A stretch of 64,000 nucleotides of DNA from CAZJVD01 sp964549505. GTDB lineage: Bacteria > Bdellovibrionota > UBA1018 > CAZJVD01. Positions 1-8,827 of the stretch are shown here, piece by piece (position 1 is the first letter of the stretch; the number at the start of each line of letters is the position of its first letter). Where the stretch lies: contig CAZJVD010000005.1 of NCBI GenBank assembly GCA_964549505.1, positions 1-64,000 of the forward strand, written 5' to 3'. A model generated the notes under the pieces. It did not search any database. It saw nothing but the letters and a program-made list of their open reading frames with translations, and was not told the origin of the DNA. The translations under genes were made by a program, and so were the position numbers.

Positions 1-63
1 ATGCGGTCAAAGTCCCTGGGTACTTATACTGTGACAAAATCGCTGGGTAGTTACAATGTTTAA
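1..63 (+). other. possible C-terminal tail of a gene entering from the left
   Basis: One frame is open from the first base to a TAA at 61-63. It reads as two imperfect copies of a short unit, KSLGTYTV and KSLGSYNV. This could be the end of a gene that begins outside the window, or chance. There is no other support, and the first base being an ATG is probably coincidental. Confidence 0.2.
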
Positions 64-128
64 AGTATCCCAGCCTTTAGACCGATAAGAGGGACGGTTC
101 AACATCGTAAACGGAGCGGTCTATTCCA

Positions 129-575
129 ATGAAATATCTTTTGTCGTTAAGCTTGCTGGTACTCGTGCTTTTCTTCTCTGGGCCAGCCGAGGCGACCCCC
201 GTCTGCGACTGCCCAACACTCTCGACAGGAAATATTAACTTTTACATTGAGAACAGCTTGCATCTGGTCGCTAAACACTGTGCCTGCTCGACTCAAGGCA
301 CCTGCCATGCGGATCCGGGAAACTGCTATTACAGTTGCAAGGGTTCCAAGATGGGGTTGATCAAGCCATGCTACAACGACGTCCAAGCGGACGGCAGCAA
401 CGATTGTAGCTGCCCACTGCCTCCTCCCGGATGTTCGCTAGAGTCGGCTAACTGTCGTGCTTTTACCGTGGATACGTGCCTTGGAGCATGTCGATACTCA
501 TGGCACACAAAAGGACCTTACAACGGCGTATTCAATAACCAAGCCGATTATCCATGCGTCTTTACTAATCCCTGA
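129..575 (+). CDS. small secreted cysteine-rich protein
   Basis: 148 aa with a clear Sec signal peptide (Lys at position 2, a long Leu-rich core, and a likely cut after the PAEA stretch near residue 22). The mature part holds about 15 Cys, beginning with a CxCP motif and ending with CLGACRY and a final Cys. The same opening CxCP and closing C-x-G-x-C-x-Y pattern occurs in the two secreted proteins at 58275-58613 and 58745-59101, so I place it in the same family. An even spread of Cys pairs in an exported protein suggests a disulfide-knotted fold. Nothing identifies the function. The gene converges on the dipeptidase gene with a gap of 14 bp. Confidence 0.8.
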   Translation: MKYLLSLSLLVLVLFFSGPAEATPVCDCPTLSTGNINFYIENSLHLVAKHCACSTQGTCHADPGNCYYSCKGSKMGLIKPCYNDVQADGSNDCSCPLPPPGCSLESANCRAFTVDTCLGACRYSWHTKGPYNGVFNNQADYPCVFTNP

Positions 576-589
576 CTCATTGGTGAGGA

Positions 590-1327
590 TTAGGAACCTG
601 TTTCCATGGAGCCAAAAACCCAAGGCAGTTTGAGCTCCTGAGACCACACACAGTTACCCAGATCAAAATGCCACCATTCGTGTTTCCAGTTGGTGAACCC
701 GGCTGAGCAGAGACTATGAAAAAGAATTCGTCGATGACCGCGAACGCTTTCCCAATGGTTCCGAGTCACGCCTTGTGCCGAATCAAAAGGACGCTCAAAG
801 TAATCCATCGAAGCCTTGTCCGTTAAATCGTCAAAATCGGTACCCATGTCGGTCGGTTTACCTTTGAACGTAAGCCCGATATCGACAGCACCGCCACTGT
901 TATGCGGTGGTACTTCGAATCGGCTGGGTTCGTCGGGATGAGCGACGAACTTTCTTGCTTCTCGATGAAGCTCGTCTTCCGACATGCTCGGGTTTCTGAC
1001 TTTGATTTGTTCAAAATAGGATTCAAAAAGACCGCCCTGAGTTTGCTTGCTTCGATAGGCATCAAATACAACGAAACCGTAATCGGGTTGGAGGGTGCTC
1101 AGAGCTTTTTCAAGGGCTTTAAGTACGGACTCCCTCAGATACATCTCTTCGATCGCGCCACGAACGCTCATTTTAAAGTATCGACTATCGAGAAGAATTC
1201 CATGGGTCGGTTTGAGAAGTGTGCGCCGGGCTCCCCGCTTCAGAGCTTCGATAAACTCTTGAGAAGGACTGCGGTATTTCGGCTGAATCGGAGTGGCCCT
1301 GTAGCGATCGATTTCCAATAACCCCAT
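590..1327 (-). CDS. D-alanyl-D-alanine dipeptidase (VanX/DdpX family)
   Basis: 245 aa. Zn-dependent dipeptidases of this family (peptidase M15D) cleave free D-Ala-D-Ala and act in peptidoglycan turnover or, in VanX, in glycopeptide resistance. The family signatures are present: H142 and D149 in the PPHNSGGAVDI stretch as metal ligands, and E217 and H220 in the EWWHFD motif as catalytic base and third ligand. R92 in the AYRS stretch fits the conserved substrate-binding Arg. No signal peptide is seen, so a cytoplasmic role in D-Ala recycling is most likely. There are no van ligase or regulator genes nearby, so a resistance function is not indicated. The Shine-Dalgarno sequence is weak. Confidence 0.88.
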   Translation of the reverse strand: MGLLEIDRYRATPIQPKYRSPSQEFIEALKRGARRTLLKPTHGILLDSRYFKMSVRGAIEEMYLRESVLKALEKALSTLQPDYGFVVFDAYRSKQTQGGLFESYFEQIKVRNPSMSEDELHREARKFVAHPDEPSRFEVPPHNSGGAVDIGLTFKGKPTDMGTDFDDLTDKASMDYFERPFDSAQGVTRNHWESVRGHRRILFHSLCSAGFTNWKHEWWHFDLGNCVWSQELKLPWVFGSMETGS

Positions 1328-1370
1328 AGGTCTGATTTTACGTGGTCTATGTTGATAAAACCATGCCCTT

Positions 1371-1688
1371 AAAACTGGCCCACTTAAGTGTGTTTCCGAG
1401 TGAAAGCGTTGCCGTGCGTGCGAGTCGTGATTGGCGACGATGGGACTGAGTTCCAGAGCGGAATGTTCTTCTGAGGTCCCCCACGCTGCGGAGACAGGTC
1501 AATCTGACTTCCTACGGAAGTAACCAATTGGGACAACACGGTTGAAACGAGGACCGGAGCCAGGATCTGAACAGGACTGACTAAAACAACAGAGCCCCAC
1601 TCCTCAAACCCAACGTAAATGTCATTCGATTCCAAAGGGTTGCATTCGAAACAGACTGCTGAACAACACACTCAAGTGGACCAGTTTT
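1371..1688. mobile_element. 318-bp inverted-repeat element, degenerate IS or MITE-like
   Basis: The gap between the dipeptidase and DUF1801 genes has 24-bp arms that are inverted copies of each other: 1371-1394, starting AAAACTGGCCCACTT, and 1665-1688, ending GGACCAGTTTT. They match at 22 of 24 positions. The interior has no convincing ORF; the one open stretch (1384-1671, minus) has no recognisable domain. Ends of the form ACTGGCCCACTT resemble those of some insertion sequences, but I cannot assign a family. No clear target duplication is visible. A decayed, non-autonomous element is the best reading. Confidence 0.5.
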
Positions 1689-1721
1689 CGAGGTACTATA
1701 GTGACAAGGGGGCGCCACGGT

Positions 1722-2162
1722 ATGGCCATAAAAAAAAGCAAAATTTCGAAGCGAGATAGGTCACCGCGGCGTTCGCCGTCCAAACTACCATCAGAATTAC
1801 CATCAAAACTAATAGACGCGAGGATCAAGGAACTCAGCGACTGGCGCGGCGAAAGGCTGTCTCGAGTCCGCGCCCTGATCAAACAAGCCGACCCCGATGT
1901 TGTTGAAGAGTGGAAATGGAAAGGGGTACCAGTGTGGTCACACGACGGACTGATCTGCACGGGCGAGACCTACAAGGACAAGGTTAAACTGACGTTTGCG
2001 AAGGGGGCTCGACTCGGGGACCCTTCTAAACTCTTTAACTCCAGTCTCGAAGGCAACGTTAGAAGAGCCATCGATCTATTCGAAGACAGTCGCATTGACG
2101 ACGCTGCTTTCAAGACTCTGATCCGCGAAGCAGTGGCACTGAATCGAAAGTCCACACACTGA
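1722..2162 (+). CDS. DUF1801 / YdhG-like domain protein
   Basis: 146 aa from the ATG at 1722, which has a GGGGG stretch about 10 bp upstream; an in-frame GTG at 1701 would add seven residues. The first 30 residues are basic and Ser/Pro-rich. The rest matches the DUF1801 fold (YdhG/YjhG group): a WKWKGVPVWSHDGLICTGE core, a KVKLTFAKGA strand, then a C-terminal helix with DDAAFKTLIREAVALN. Members are small cytoplasmic proteins of unknown biochemical role. The gene lies immediately after the inverted-repeat element and 20 bp before the next gene on the same strand, so the two may be co-transcribed. Confidence 0.75.
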   Translation: MAIKKSKISKRDRSPRRSPSKLPSELPSKLIDARIKELSDWRGERLSRVRALIKQADPDVVEEWKWKGVPVWSHDGLICTGETYKDKVKLTFAKGARLGDPSKLFNSSLEGNVRRAIDLFEDSRIDDAAFKTLIREAVALNRKSTH

Positions 2163-2182
2163 CCCCTGACGAGACCGACTCT

Positions 2183-3190
2183 ATGCGACCGTGGGCACTT
2201 ACTTTCTGGATCTTGTTTACGATTTCAAACTCCGCTGATGCCGGTGACGCTGCCGTCTCGAGAGCACTCGAATACTCCCAGAGAGCCAGAGCCAAGTTAC
2301 AGGGTTCCATACCACTGTACTGCGATCAACCGACAGCCACAGATCCATTTCTACAAGTTTTCTGTAACGATCCTTACGAGGCCGTATGTGGCGATGGCAG
2401 TTTCTGGGGAAACATTAAAATCGACGGCAGCAAAACAAAAGCAAAGTTCGATCCTCGAAGGATCAAACAGCAGGAAGAAGCGCTCGATCCATTTTCTTCG
2501 TACTGGAAGACGATCATCGAAGACTTGAAGTCCACGTTATCAGACACGATCGAACAGAATCAGAAGCTAACCCGTGCTGAAAAGCAGAAAATGCAAACAG
2601 CGTTACGAACCGCGGAACGAATGCGAGGAGCGGATTTCGTAGCACTCGGCAAAGAACAGGTTGATCAGTACCGGCGTTCTTGCGGTAACAACGGTTCTCG
2701 TATCAATGCATTTTATTTTGACGAAAAAATTGTAATCTGCCTGGGCGCTCTGTGGTTGGGTGAAGACAAAGCGAGGAATGGTCCAGGCTACAACCGCGTG
2801 GTCGGAATATTGCGGCACGAAATCGGTCACGCCATCGCCGAGATTTTCACGTCTGACGCTAACCCTTACGCCTCTTACTTGAAATGCTTACATGAAACCT
2901 TGGGTCTTGGAGAAAGTGAGCAGGATATGTTGAATCGCTCAAAGGAAGTGGTTTCCGACTTCTGGGCAGCTGAATCGCTCGCAGTGCATCTCGAAAGAAC
3001 GAAGGATGTTTTTGGTAGAGCACAGATTCTGACCGCAGAACTTCGAACCAATCTAGAGCTCTATTGCACGTTTTCAAAAGGTAGTGAACGGCACCTCGAT
3101 ACCGTCGATCGTCTCAATCTGATTTTTGGACGTCATTCTCGACTGAGGAATGCGCTTGGCTGTGGCCCGGTAACGAGTTGTACTCTCTAG
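2183..3190 (+). CDS. secreted putative zinc metallopeptidase (HExxH)
   Basis: 335 aa. The N terminus looks like a Sec signal peptide (MRPWALTFWILFTISNSADA). A single HExxH motif, RHEIGHAIAE, gives H212, E213 and H216, the classic zincin metal-binding and catalytic set. A Glu in the later EVVSDFWAAES stretch is a candidate third ligand, as in gluzincins. At least seven Cys in the mature region suggest disulfides. I cannot name the peptidase family, so substrate and role are open. The last 77 bp overlap the 3' end of the convergent flavoprotein gene, which is unusual; both reading frames appear genuine. Confidence 0.7.
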   Translation: MRPWALTFWILFTISNSADAGDAAVSRALEYSQRARAKLQGSIPLYCDQPTATDPFLQVFCNDPYEAVCGDGSFWGNIKIDGSKTKAKFDPRRIKQQEEALDPFSSYWKTIIEDLKSTLSDTIEQNQKLTRAEKQKMQTALRTAERMRGADFVALGKEQVDQYRRSCGNNGSRINAFYFDEKIVICLGALWLGEDKARNGPGYNRVVGILRHEIGHAIAEIFTSDANPYASYLKCLHETLGLGESEQDMLNRSKEVVSDFWAAESLAVHLERTKDVFGRAQILTAELRTNLELYCTFSKGSERHLDTVDRLNLIFGRHSRLRNALGCGPVTSCTL

Positions 3191-4718
3191 CGCTATCGAA
3201 ACGCCGAGGCACCAGACGTCCTCCTGAATCACCCGCGGTACCGGCCTCGTGATACTCGGCATCCTGATTGACAGCCCATAGATCGAAAATCGATCGACCC
3301 GCAATAATGTTTCGAGCAGCAAGAATGCCCGTCATCATGGCGTGATCTTGATTATTGTACTTATGCATCCCATTGCGACCGATCGGAATCATGCCAGGGT
3401 AGCTTTTCTCAAGCGACTTGCGAATCACTTCAACGGCCGAAGCATAGCTATCGTCATAGACGGGATAAGCTTTTTTCTGTCGAACCACGCATCCATCAAG
3501 AACATCACTCGCTTTCGCAATACCGATCGCCTCAAGCTCGCGCTTCGCTAGCGTCAACAAGTCTTCATCGCTCGAATTCCACAAACCATCCCCTTCAAAG
3601 CAAAAATACTCGAGTCCGTAACAACTGAACTCTGATGACGGAACCATCTCAGGAGACCAGCTTTTGAAATTCTGAATCCGACCAACCTTAACGCTCGGAT
3701 CGTGAATATATACCCAGTTGTCGGTGAAGTGTTCCTTGCTCTTGAGCACCAACGCGACAATCAAAAAATCGCGATAGCGAAGCTCATTTGCGGCAGCGAT
3801 CGTTTGCGCATCGGGCTCCGGACTGAGACTCAGTGCAAGCTCCCGCAAGGGAGCTGAGCTCAGGACATACGCCGCGCTGATACGCTCCTGCGTTCGTTCG
3901 CGTTCTCCGTGCCGCTCACACGTCACGGTCCACTGCTTTGCGCTTGAGTCGTACTGTGCTCCGACCACACGCGCGCCCATAACAATCGTCCCGCCCCGAC
4001 GCGTGATCTCAGAAGCAAACTTCTCCCACATCATTCCTGGTCCGAGGCGAGGATAGCGAAACGAATCAATGAGTGTCTTGATCATCTTCGATCGATCGCC
4101 GGTGTTCACACCCGGTTTCATAAAGGATCGGAACGATGCTTTGCACGCGTGCAAGATAGCCTGCCCCAACGAAAGGCCTTTGATTCGCTGAGCAGCCCAG
4201 TCGGCTGAAATCTCACGACAGCTCATTCCCCAAACTTTTTCCGTGTAGGTCTTGAAAAAGATCCCGAAAAGACGTGCCCCGAATTGATTGGTCACCCAGT
4301 CCTGAAAGCTTTTCGCATCTCGAATCGGAAAAAGGCGCGAGCGTGCATACGAAAGCACGCAAAGTAACGCTTCGATGGGTCCCAGTTTTACGAGCGCTTC
4401 GAACGCTCTCAACGGATACGTGAAATACTTGCCGCGATAGAAAATCCGTGATGACCGAGGACGCTCGAGCATGTCGGCACCCAACACCTCGGTCCAAAGG
4501 TCTTCGACTTCTTTGGACTTTGAGAAAAACCGGTGCCCGCCGATATCAAAACGAAAGCCCTTGTACACTTCCGTTCGGGCAATCCCACCCACGTAACGTG
4601 CATCGGCCTCAAACACAGTGACGGGAACCCCAGCTTTCGCGAGAATGTACGCGGCCGTCAGCCCGGCCGGACCGCCACCTATAACAGCAACACTTGAAAG
4701 CGGTTTAACTGGATCCAA
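3114..4718 (-). CDS. FAD/NAD(P)-dependent oxidoreductase, UDP-galactopyranose mutase / amine-oxidase-like
   Basis: 534 aa. The N terminus carries the dinucleotide-binding motif GGGPAGLTAAYILAKAG followed by an acidic residue (VFEAD), then GGIARTEVYKGFRFDIGGHRFF, the second FAD signature of the HemY/UGM/amine-oxidase superfamily. The C-terminal NNQDHAMMTGILAARN stretch is the closing FAD contact. Family members act in sugar-nucleotide or polyprenol-linked sugar modification. A paralogue sits at 50366-51982 in a polysaccharide cluster, which supports an envelope role. It lies 49 bp downstream of the GT-C gene on the same strand, probably as an operon. The C-terminal 50 or so residues are hydrophilic and overlap the neighbouring metallopeptidase gene antisense. 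Confidence 0.8.
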   Translation of the reverse strand: MDPVKPLSSVAVIGGGPAGLTAAYILAKAGVPVTVFEADARYVGGIARTEVYKGFRFDIGGHRFFSKSKEVEDLWTEVLGADMLERPRSSRIFYRGKYFTYPLRAFEALVKLGPIEALLCVLSYARSRLFPIRDAKSFQDWVTNQFGARLFGIFFKTYTEKVWGMSCREISADWAAQRIKGLSLGQAILHACKASFRSFMKPGVNTGDRSKMIKTLIDSFRYPRLGPGMMWEKFASEITRRGGTIVMGARVVGAQYDSSAKQWTVTCERHGERERTQERISAAYVLSSAPLRELALSLSPEPDAQTIAAANELRYRDFLIVALVLKSKEHFTDNWVYIHDPSVKVGRIQNFKSWSPEMVPSSEFSCYGLEYFCFEGDGLWNSSDEDLLTLAKRELEAIGIAKASDVLDGCVVRQKKAYPVYDDSYASAVEVIRKSLEKSYPGMIPIGRNGMHKYNNQDHAMMTGILAARNIIAGRSIFDLWAVNQDAEYHEAGTAGDSGGRLVPRRFDSAREYNSLPGHSQAHSSVENDVQKSD

Positions 4719-4767
4719 TCCTCATCTACCTACTATAAAATGGTCTTAGCCGGTGGTGTCACTGTTT

Positions 4768-6399
4768 TCAAGGCGCCGACATAGGCTCGATACAAAGAGC
4801 CCCCTCATCCCCTCTGAACGACTGTGATGAGCATGGCGCCGACCGAATGAGGAAAAACTCCGGCCTCACGTTGGCGACCGAGGCAATACGCTTCATCTCG
4901 GCTCGGATGTCGGCGTCGGCTCGAAATCGATAAACACGCTTTCCGGAGTACGCGAGTTGAAAGGGTGGGTTGCCTTCGATTTCAAATTCTTTAGAGAAGT
5001 AGACGTGTTGAAACTGTGCGTGTGAGCGAACACGTCCCGCAAGGGTCAGATCCGTCTTTGTATCCGGGAAAAGTCCTTCCCAATCCCGATGATCACGCGC
5101 AACGTAAAGTCCTCCCATCATGGCAGCAACCAACACGATCGCTCGACGCTGCCCCGGAAACCATCGCCTCGCGACAAACTCGGGAACCAAGGCAAACGGA
5201 AACAGTGCCAAGGGAACGAAAAACTTCATCGCGGAAAATCCATGAATCGAAGAATGGTTGCGCAACACTAAAACGTGAACGAGCGGCGGCAGCAACACAA
5301 GAAAGAGTGCCCAACTGAAAAGAGGTGACTCGCGAAGGCTACGCTTCTCCTTCGCGGTCTTAAACGCCCCGACGGCGCACGCGATCAACGTTGCAAAGTA
5401 AAGCAGCGTCTCCAGCTTACCCATATATCCAAGCCAGAACTGAGAGAAAAACTTCGAGGCAGCCGCATGCCCTTCTGGATCAGCACCAATCCGCACGAAA
5501 AAGCGATGCACAAGAACAGGAAAGGCATCGAGTGCAACCAGCTGAAGTCCGTAGAGCACCGCCACCCCGAAAAGAGGAAGGAAGCAGAGACTCGCCTCGC
5601 GGACCATCGGACTTCGATCGGACCTCGTCGCTACCCGATGCAAAAAAAGTAACGGCGCCAGCACCCACCCTAACCAATCGGTGGCGATCGCAAACACGAG
5701 AACGGCACACGAGACAGCATCACATCGCCGACGCCGGTCCGGCCATAGAATCGCCGCGAGCTCCGACACGACAAGCCCGACAAAGAGTACAAGCACCGCG
5801 TGATCCGCAAAGAACGTTTGCTGATGATAGTAGTAGAGAACGGGATGAAAGATGTAAATCGCAGCCCCCGACCAAGCGCCAGCGAATGATCCAGTGAGAA
5901 AGAAAATCGATACCGCTAGCAAGACCGCGATCACAAACTGATTGAACCGGTTGTACAGCTGCAAGTCGCGGACATCGAGTTCTCCACCACCGAAGATTCG
6001 CTTCGCGTGACTGAGAACAAACGGTCCAACAATCGAGAACGGCGGATACGATGGATACACGCCACGGCTTTGGAGATCTGGAAACTCCACCGACGCCGGG
6101 TTTTCGAGCATCGCCCAGCGATCGGCCCACACGCCGTCGGCATGCCAGTTCTTAGCAAATTTCAGTGTCGAGCCCGTCAACCATTGATGACCGTCGTCGG
6201 TGACAAACCCAAGATAACGATCACGCCCCTGACCGCTCCAACAAAAAAGCACAGCACAGCCGATGGCAACGATGAACACTCGAAGGCGCGGTGAAAGAGC
6301 GAATCTCACGTCGGAAACGTAGACGCTCGAGATTTGCGAAGCAAGCGATTCGTTGACACTCAGCAACCCCGATGCGAAACTCGAGCTTTGAAAAGTCAT
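4768..6399 (-). CDS. polytopic membrane protein, probable GT-C glycosyltransferase
   Basis: 543 aa with about ten or more hydrophobic segments starting near residue 35. An acidic DDGHQW segment in the first periplasmic loop resembles the acidic loop motif of GT-C (lipid-linked sugar) transferases, and YPSYPPFS follows. A soluble C-terminal domain ends in the last 80 residues. I infer transfer of a sugar from a polyprenyl-phosphate donor at the outer face of the inner membrane, with the adjacent flavoprotein acting on the same pathway. The start is uncertain: the ATG at 6399 abuts the GTG of the divergent gene, and a later start near the first membrane segment is possible. Confidence 0.65.
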   Translation of the reverse strand: MTFQSSSFASGLLSVNESLASQISSVYVSDVRFALSPRLRVFIVAIGCAVLFCWSGQGRDRYLGFVTDDGHQWLTGSTLKFAKNWHADGVWADRWAMLENPASVEFPDLQSRGVYPSYPPFSIVGPFVLSHAKRIFGGGELDVRDLQLYNRFNQFVIAVLLAVSIFFLTGSFAGAWSGAAIYIFHPVLYYYHQQTFFADHAVLVLFVGLVVSELAAILWPDRRRRCDAVSCAVLVFAIATDWLGWVLAPLLFLHRVATRSDRSPMVREASLCFLPLFGVAVLYGLQLVALDAFPVLVHRFFVRIGADPEGHAAASKFFSQFWLGYMGKLETLLYFATLIACAVGAFKTAKEKRSLRESPLFSWALFLVLLPPLVHVLVLRNHSSIHGFSAMKFFVPLALFPFALVPEFVARRWFPGQRRAIVLVAAMMGGLYVARDHRDWEGLFPDTKTDLTLAGRVRSHAQFQHVYFSKEFEIEGNPPFQLAYSGKRVYRFRADADIRAEMKRIASVANVRPEFFLIRSAPCSSQSFRGDEGALCIEPMSAP

Positions 6400-7557
6400 G
6401 TGGGTCGCTTTCGCGCGACGCTTTTACTGATTTTCGGCTTTGTTTTTTTCTACATTGCCTTTCAACTCTTTGGTTATAACCAGTTTGGTTCGTGGGGAAC
6501 CTGGGTCGGCTTTCTCTTTGTTGCGGCCGTTATTGGAATCATCGCCTCGCTGCCTCTTTTTTTCTGGTTTCGAAGTGACCGAAGGGAATCCAAGCTCGTC
6601 GTCCTCTGGTCAGAGACCGCTTACTTGGCGATGCCCTACCTCAACTTTCTATTGTTGAGCGTCGCTCTTCGAGACATCTCAGAAGGTCTTTTGCGCTTGA
6701 TCGGTGTTCGCGCTTTTCACTACACGTCACTCGAGACGATCGTTCTCTTAGTTGTGCCCGTCGTTCTAACATGGGCGGGACGCTTCTCGGCTCTGAGAAC
6801 TCCGCGAACGATTCGCATCGACATCACGGATCCACGGATTCCGAAAGCTTTCGATCGCTACCGTATTGTTCAACTTTCAGATGTGCACATCAGCTCCTCG
6901 ATGCCCGAGCACCTCCTCAAGAAGATTGCGAACGTTGCACACACACTCGATTCGGACTTGATCGTACTGACCGGCGACATCATCGATGGTGCCCCCGAGC
7001 AGCACCGGCATAGTCTCGAGATCTTAAAAACGCTTCGCGGGCGGGACGGAACACTCATGGTTCCTGGCAATCACGAATATTACTGGGGCATCGACCGTAT
7101 TGCCGAAACAGCGCGTGGTCTTGGTCTGCAGCTCTTAATGAACGAGTCTCATACGCTCACGCGTCGATCTTCGAGTCTTCGAGTTGCCGGTGTGGTCGAC
7201 CCGACGAGCGCCGTCTTTGGAGGACCCTCTCCCGCACTCGAGCCACTGCGTCCTGCGTCTCCCGATGAGTTCGTGATCTTGCTCTGCCATCAACCGGGGC
7301 TCGCCGATCAGGCTGCCGCGTACGGTTACGGCCTCCAGCTTTCCGGCCACACGCACGGTGGTCAACTTCTCCCCTGGACCCTTCTCATTGGACTCTTTCA
7401 TCGGTATCCGAAGGGACTGTATCGCATCGCACGAATGTGGCTTTACGTCAGTCAGGGAACCGGTTTCTGGGGACCCACGAATCGCTTGGGATCCCACTGC
7501 GAAATCACTGAAATCACACTTCATTCTTCGCAGTCGTCGGACCTCCCAGCCTCTTGA
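6400..7557 (+). CDS. membrane-anchored calcineurin-like metallophosphoesterase
   Basis: 385 aa from the GTG at 6400; a TTG at 6334 would extend it over the divergent GT-C gene, which I reject. The first 130 residues contain four or so membrane segments. The soluble domain carries the full metallophosphoesterase set: LSDVHISS (DxH), LTGDIIDG (GD), PGNHEYYWG (GNHE), a later LCHQP His, and SGHTHGGQLLP (GHxH). This is the arrangement of YkuE/YaeI-type enzymes, some of which act on envelope lipids such as UDP-diacylglucosamine. The substrate here is unknown. It is followed 59 bp later by a secreted protein on the same strand. Confidence 0.85.
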   Translation: MGRFRATLLLIFGFVFFYIAFQLFGYNQFGSWGTWVGFLFVAAVIGIIASLPLFFWFRSDRRESKLVVLWSETAYLAMPYLNFLLLSVALRDISEGLLRLIGVRAFHYTSLETIVLLVVPVVLTWAGRFSALRTPRTIRIDITDPRIPKAFDRYRIVQLSDVHISSSMPEHLLKKIANVAHTLDSDLIVLTGDIIDGAPEQHRHSLEILKTLRGRDGTLMVPGNHEYYWGIDRIAETARGLGLQLLMNESHTLTRRSSSLRVAGVVDPTSAVFGGPSPALEPLRPASPDEFVILLCHQPGLADQAAAYGYGLQLSGHTHGGQLLPWTLLIGLFHRYPKGLYRIARMWLYVSQGTGFWGPTNRLGSHCEITEITLHSSQSSDLPAS

Positions 7558-7616
7558 CACGAACTGAGAACACCGCGTTGCAACCAGCCCACTCCTTTGG
7601 TAGAAGAACGGCTCTC

Positions 7617-8312
7617 ATGTGGTGGTGGCTTCCTATTGTTTTCATTTCGGCTTTCGGCTCCCAGGCGCATGCTCTGGTCTCGACTTGGGATAGCATTGGG
7701 ATTCTGGCGAAACCGCGGTGCGAACAGGATCGACCGGTTGGCCTTAGGATCAATCCAGACAAACTTTTTGTTTTCACGCGCGGAGAAAAGCAGTTTTACT
7801 TGCGAACGGACGCACTCTTTGTGGTTGCCGATCCCGTGGACACCACCGGTCGAGCTTCCGTATATCTCTTGGAAGCAGCCGAAATGAGAAAAACCCGACT
7901 CGGTACGATCTCGATATCCAGGGCGGCTTGCACGAATCCTGACGAGCGATTGGACGAGCGACTGATCGAGCTTCAGCTGGAACGCGGCATCAGCCTCGCA
8001 CTCTCTGAAATGTTCGTTGATCAACAACCTACGTACGATGAAACGACTCGTAAGTGGCGCCGGCGTACGGTCGTGACACCGACCTTTCAGTGGTGGGAGC
8101 GCGAACAGGTAAAGGGATCACTGGGAACGAACGTCCGAAGCGCTTACCAGATCTCTGCGACAGAACTTCCTAGTTTTCACGCTGTCGTAGAGTTTCGAAA
8201 TCGGGTAACCGCATGGACCTCGGCTGTCTTCAGAAGGAAAAAGAAATTCGAGACCCGACTCGGCTTCACCCCGTGCGCCGAAGCGCTGCGGGATCGACTA
8301 GGGACACAATAA
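7617..8312 (+). CDS. secreted protein of unknown function
   Basis: 231 aa from the ATG at 7617. This start is chosen because MWWWLPIVFISAFGSQAHA is a good signal peptide and an AGAAGA stretch lies upstream; the in-frame TTG at 7554 overlaps the previous stop. The mature protein has Cys near each end, an alternating strand-rich composition and many Arg. No family is recognised. It follows the metallophosphoesterase gene and precedes another secreted protein gene by 45 bp, so the three may form a transcription unit for envelope proteins. Confidence 0.65.
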   Translation: MWWWLPIVFISAFGSQAHALVSTWDSIGILAKPRCEQDRPVGLRINPDKLFVFTRGEKQFYLRTDALFVVADPVDTTGRASVYLLEAAEMRKTRLGTISISRAACTNPDERLDERLIELQLERGISLALSEMFVDQQPTYDETTRKWRRRTVVTPTFQWWEREQVKGSLGTNVRSAYQISATELPSFHAVVEFRNRVTAWTSAVFRRKKKFETRLGFTPCAEALRDRLGTQ

Positions 8313-8357
8313 CGCCCTCAGTCTTGAAACCCAGCATTCCCAAGTCATAATGATTCC

Positions 8358-8798
8358 ATGAGCTTCTTGCGCCCTTCACGGACAGCGTTTCTTCTCTTAG
8401 CAGCGGTTTTCTTAGCCGGGACAGCACCCAAGGCGCAAGCCGAGGATCCTAAAGGGTTCACAGGCCCGTCGGTCCATCTCTTTGTGGGTATCCGAAACAA
8501 GAAAGCTCCCAACCTTGACGAGTACGACACCGTCCTCGGTGGCGTGAAGTTCAGCGTCGCAAATTACTTCATGAGCGACTACAGCTACCTGTCGCTTCTT
8601 GGCGCCGGCATCGGTTTTCAGCGCAATCTTCGTTTCATCGTTGGCTTAAGCCCCGTCATGATCAATCACACGTCGGGCATTGGGATCTCGTTTGATCTCT
8701 ATCCGACCAGCGATCGAGGCGATCGTCCCGGCGGTCCTTTCGGACTTTCACTCAACTTCGATGTGATTCGACTCGCAGCCTATCTCGGCTCGATGTAA
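8358..8798 (+). CDS. small secreted, probably beta-rich outer-membrane-type protein
   Basis: 146 aa with a signal peptide (SFLRPSRTAFLLLAAVFLAG, cut near AQA). The mature part alternates hydrophobic and polar residues (SVHLFVGIRN, LGAGIGFQRNLRFIVGLSPV, FGLSLNFDVIRLAAYLG), as in transmembrane beta strands, and has no Cys. It is small for a porin, closer in size to an eight-strand barrel or a lipocalin-like protein. There is no recognised family. The stop lies 29 bp from the convergent OmpA gene end. Confidence 0.6.
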   Translation: MSFLRPSRTAFLLLAAVFLAGTAPKAQAEDPKGFTGPSVHLFVGIRNKKAPNLDEYDTVLGGVKFSVANYFMSDYSYLSLLGAGIGFQRNLRFIVGLSPVMINHTSGIGISFDLYPTSDRGDRPGGPFGLSLNFDVIRLAAYLGSM

Positions 8799-8827
8799 CG
8801 AACTTCCACCAAATTCTAGGCAAGCCT

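Noticed and set aside
590..1327. Glycopeptide-resistance (van) locus
   Set aside because: A lone D-Ala-D-Ala dipeptidase without ligase, dehydrogenase or sensor genes indicates cell-wall recycling instead.
1384..1671. Minus-strand open frame in the inverted-repeat element
   Set aside because: No domain, odd composition and no Shine-Dalgarno sequence; better explained as part of the decayed element.
5391..5897. Plus-strand open frame inside the GT-C gene
   Set aside because: Arg/Gln-rich low-complexity translation with no start context; it is an antisense shadow of the membrane protein.
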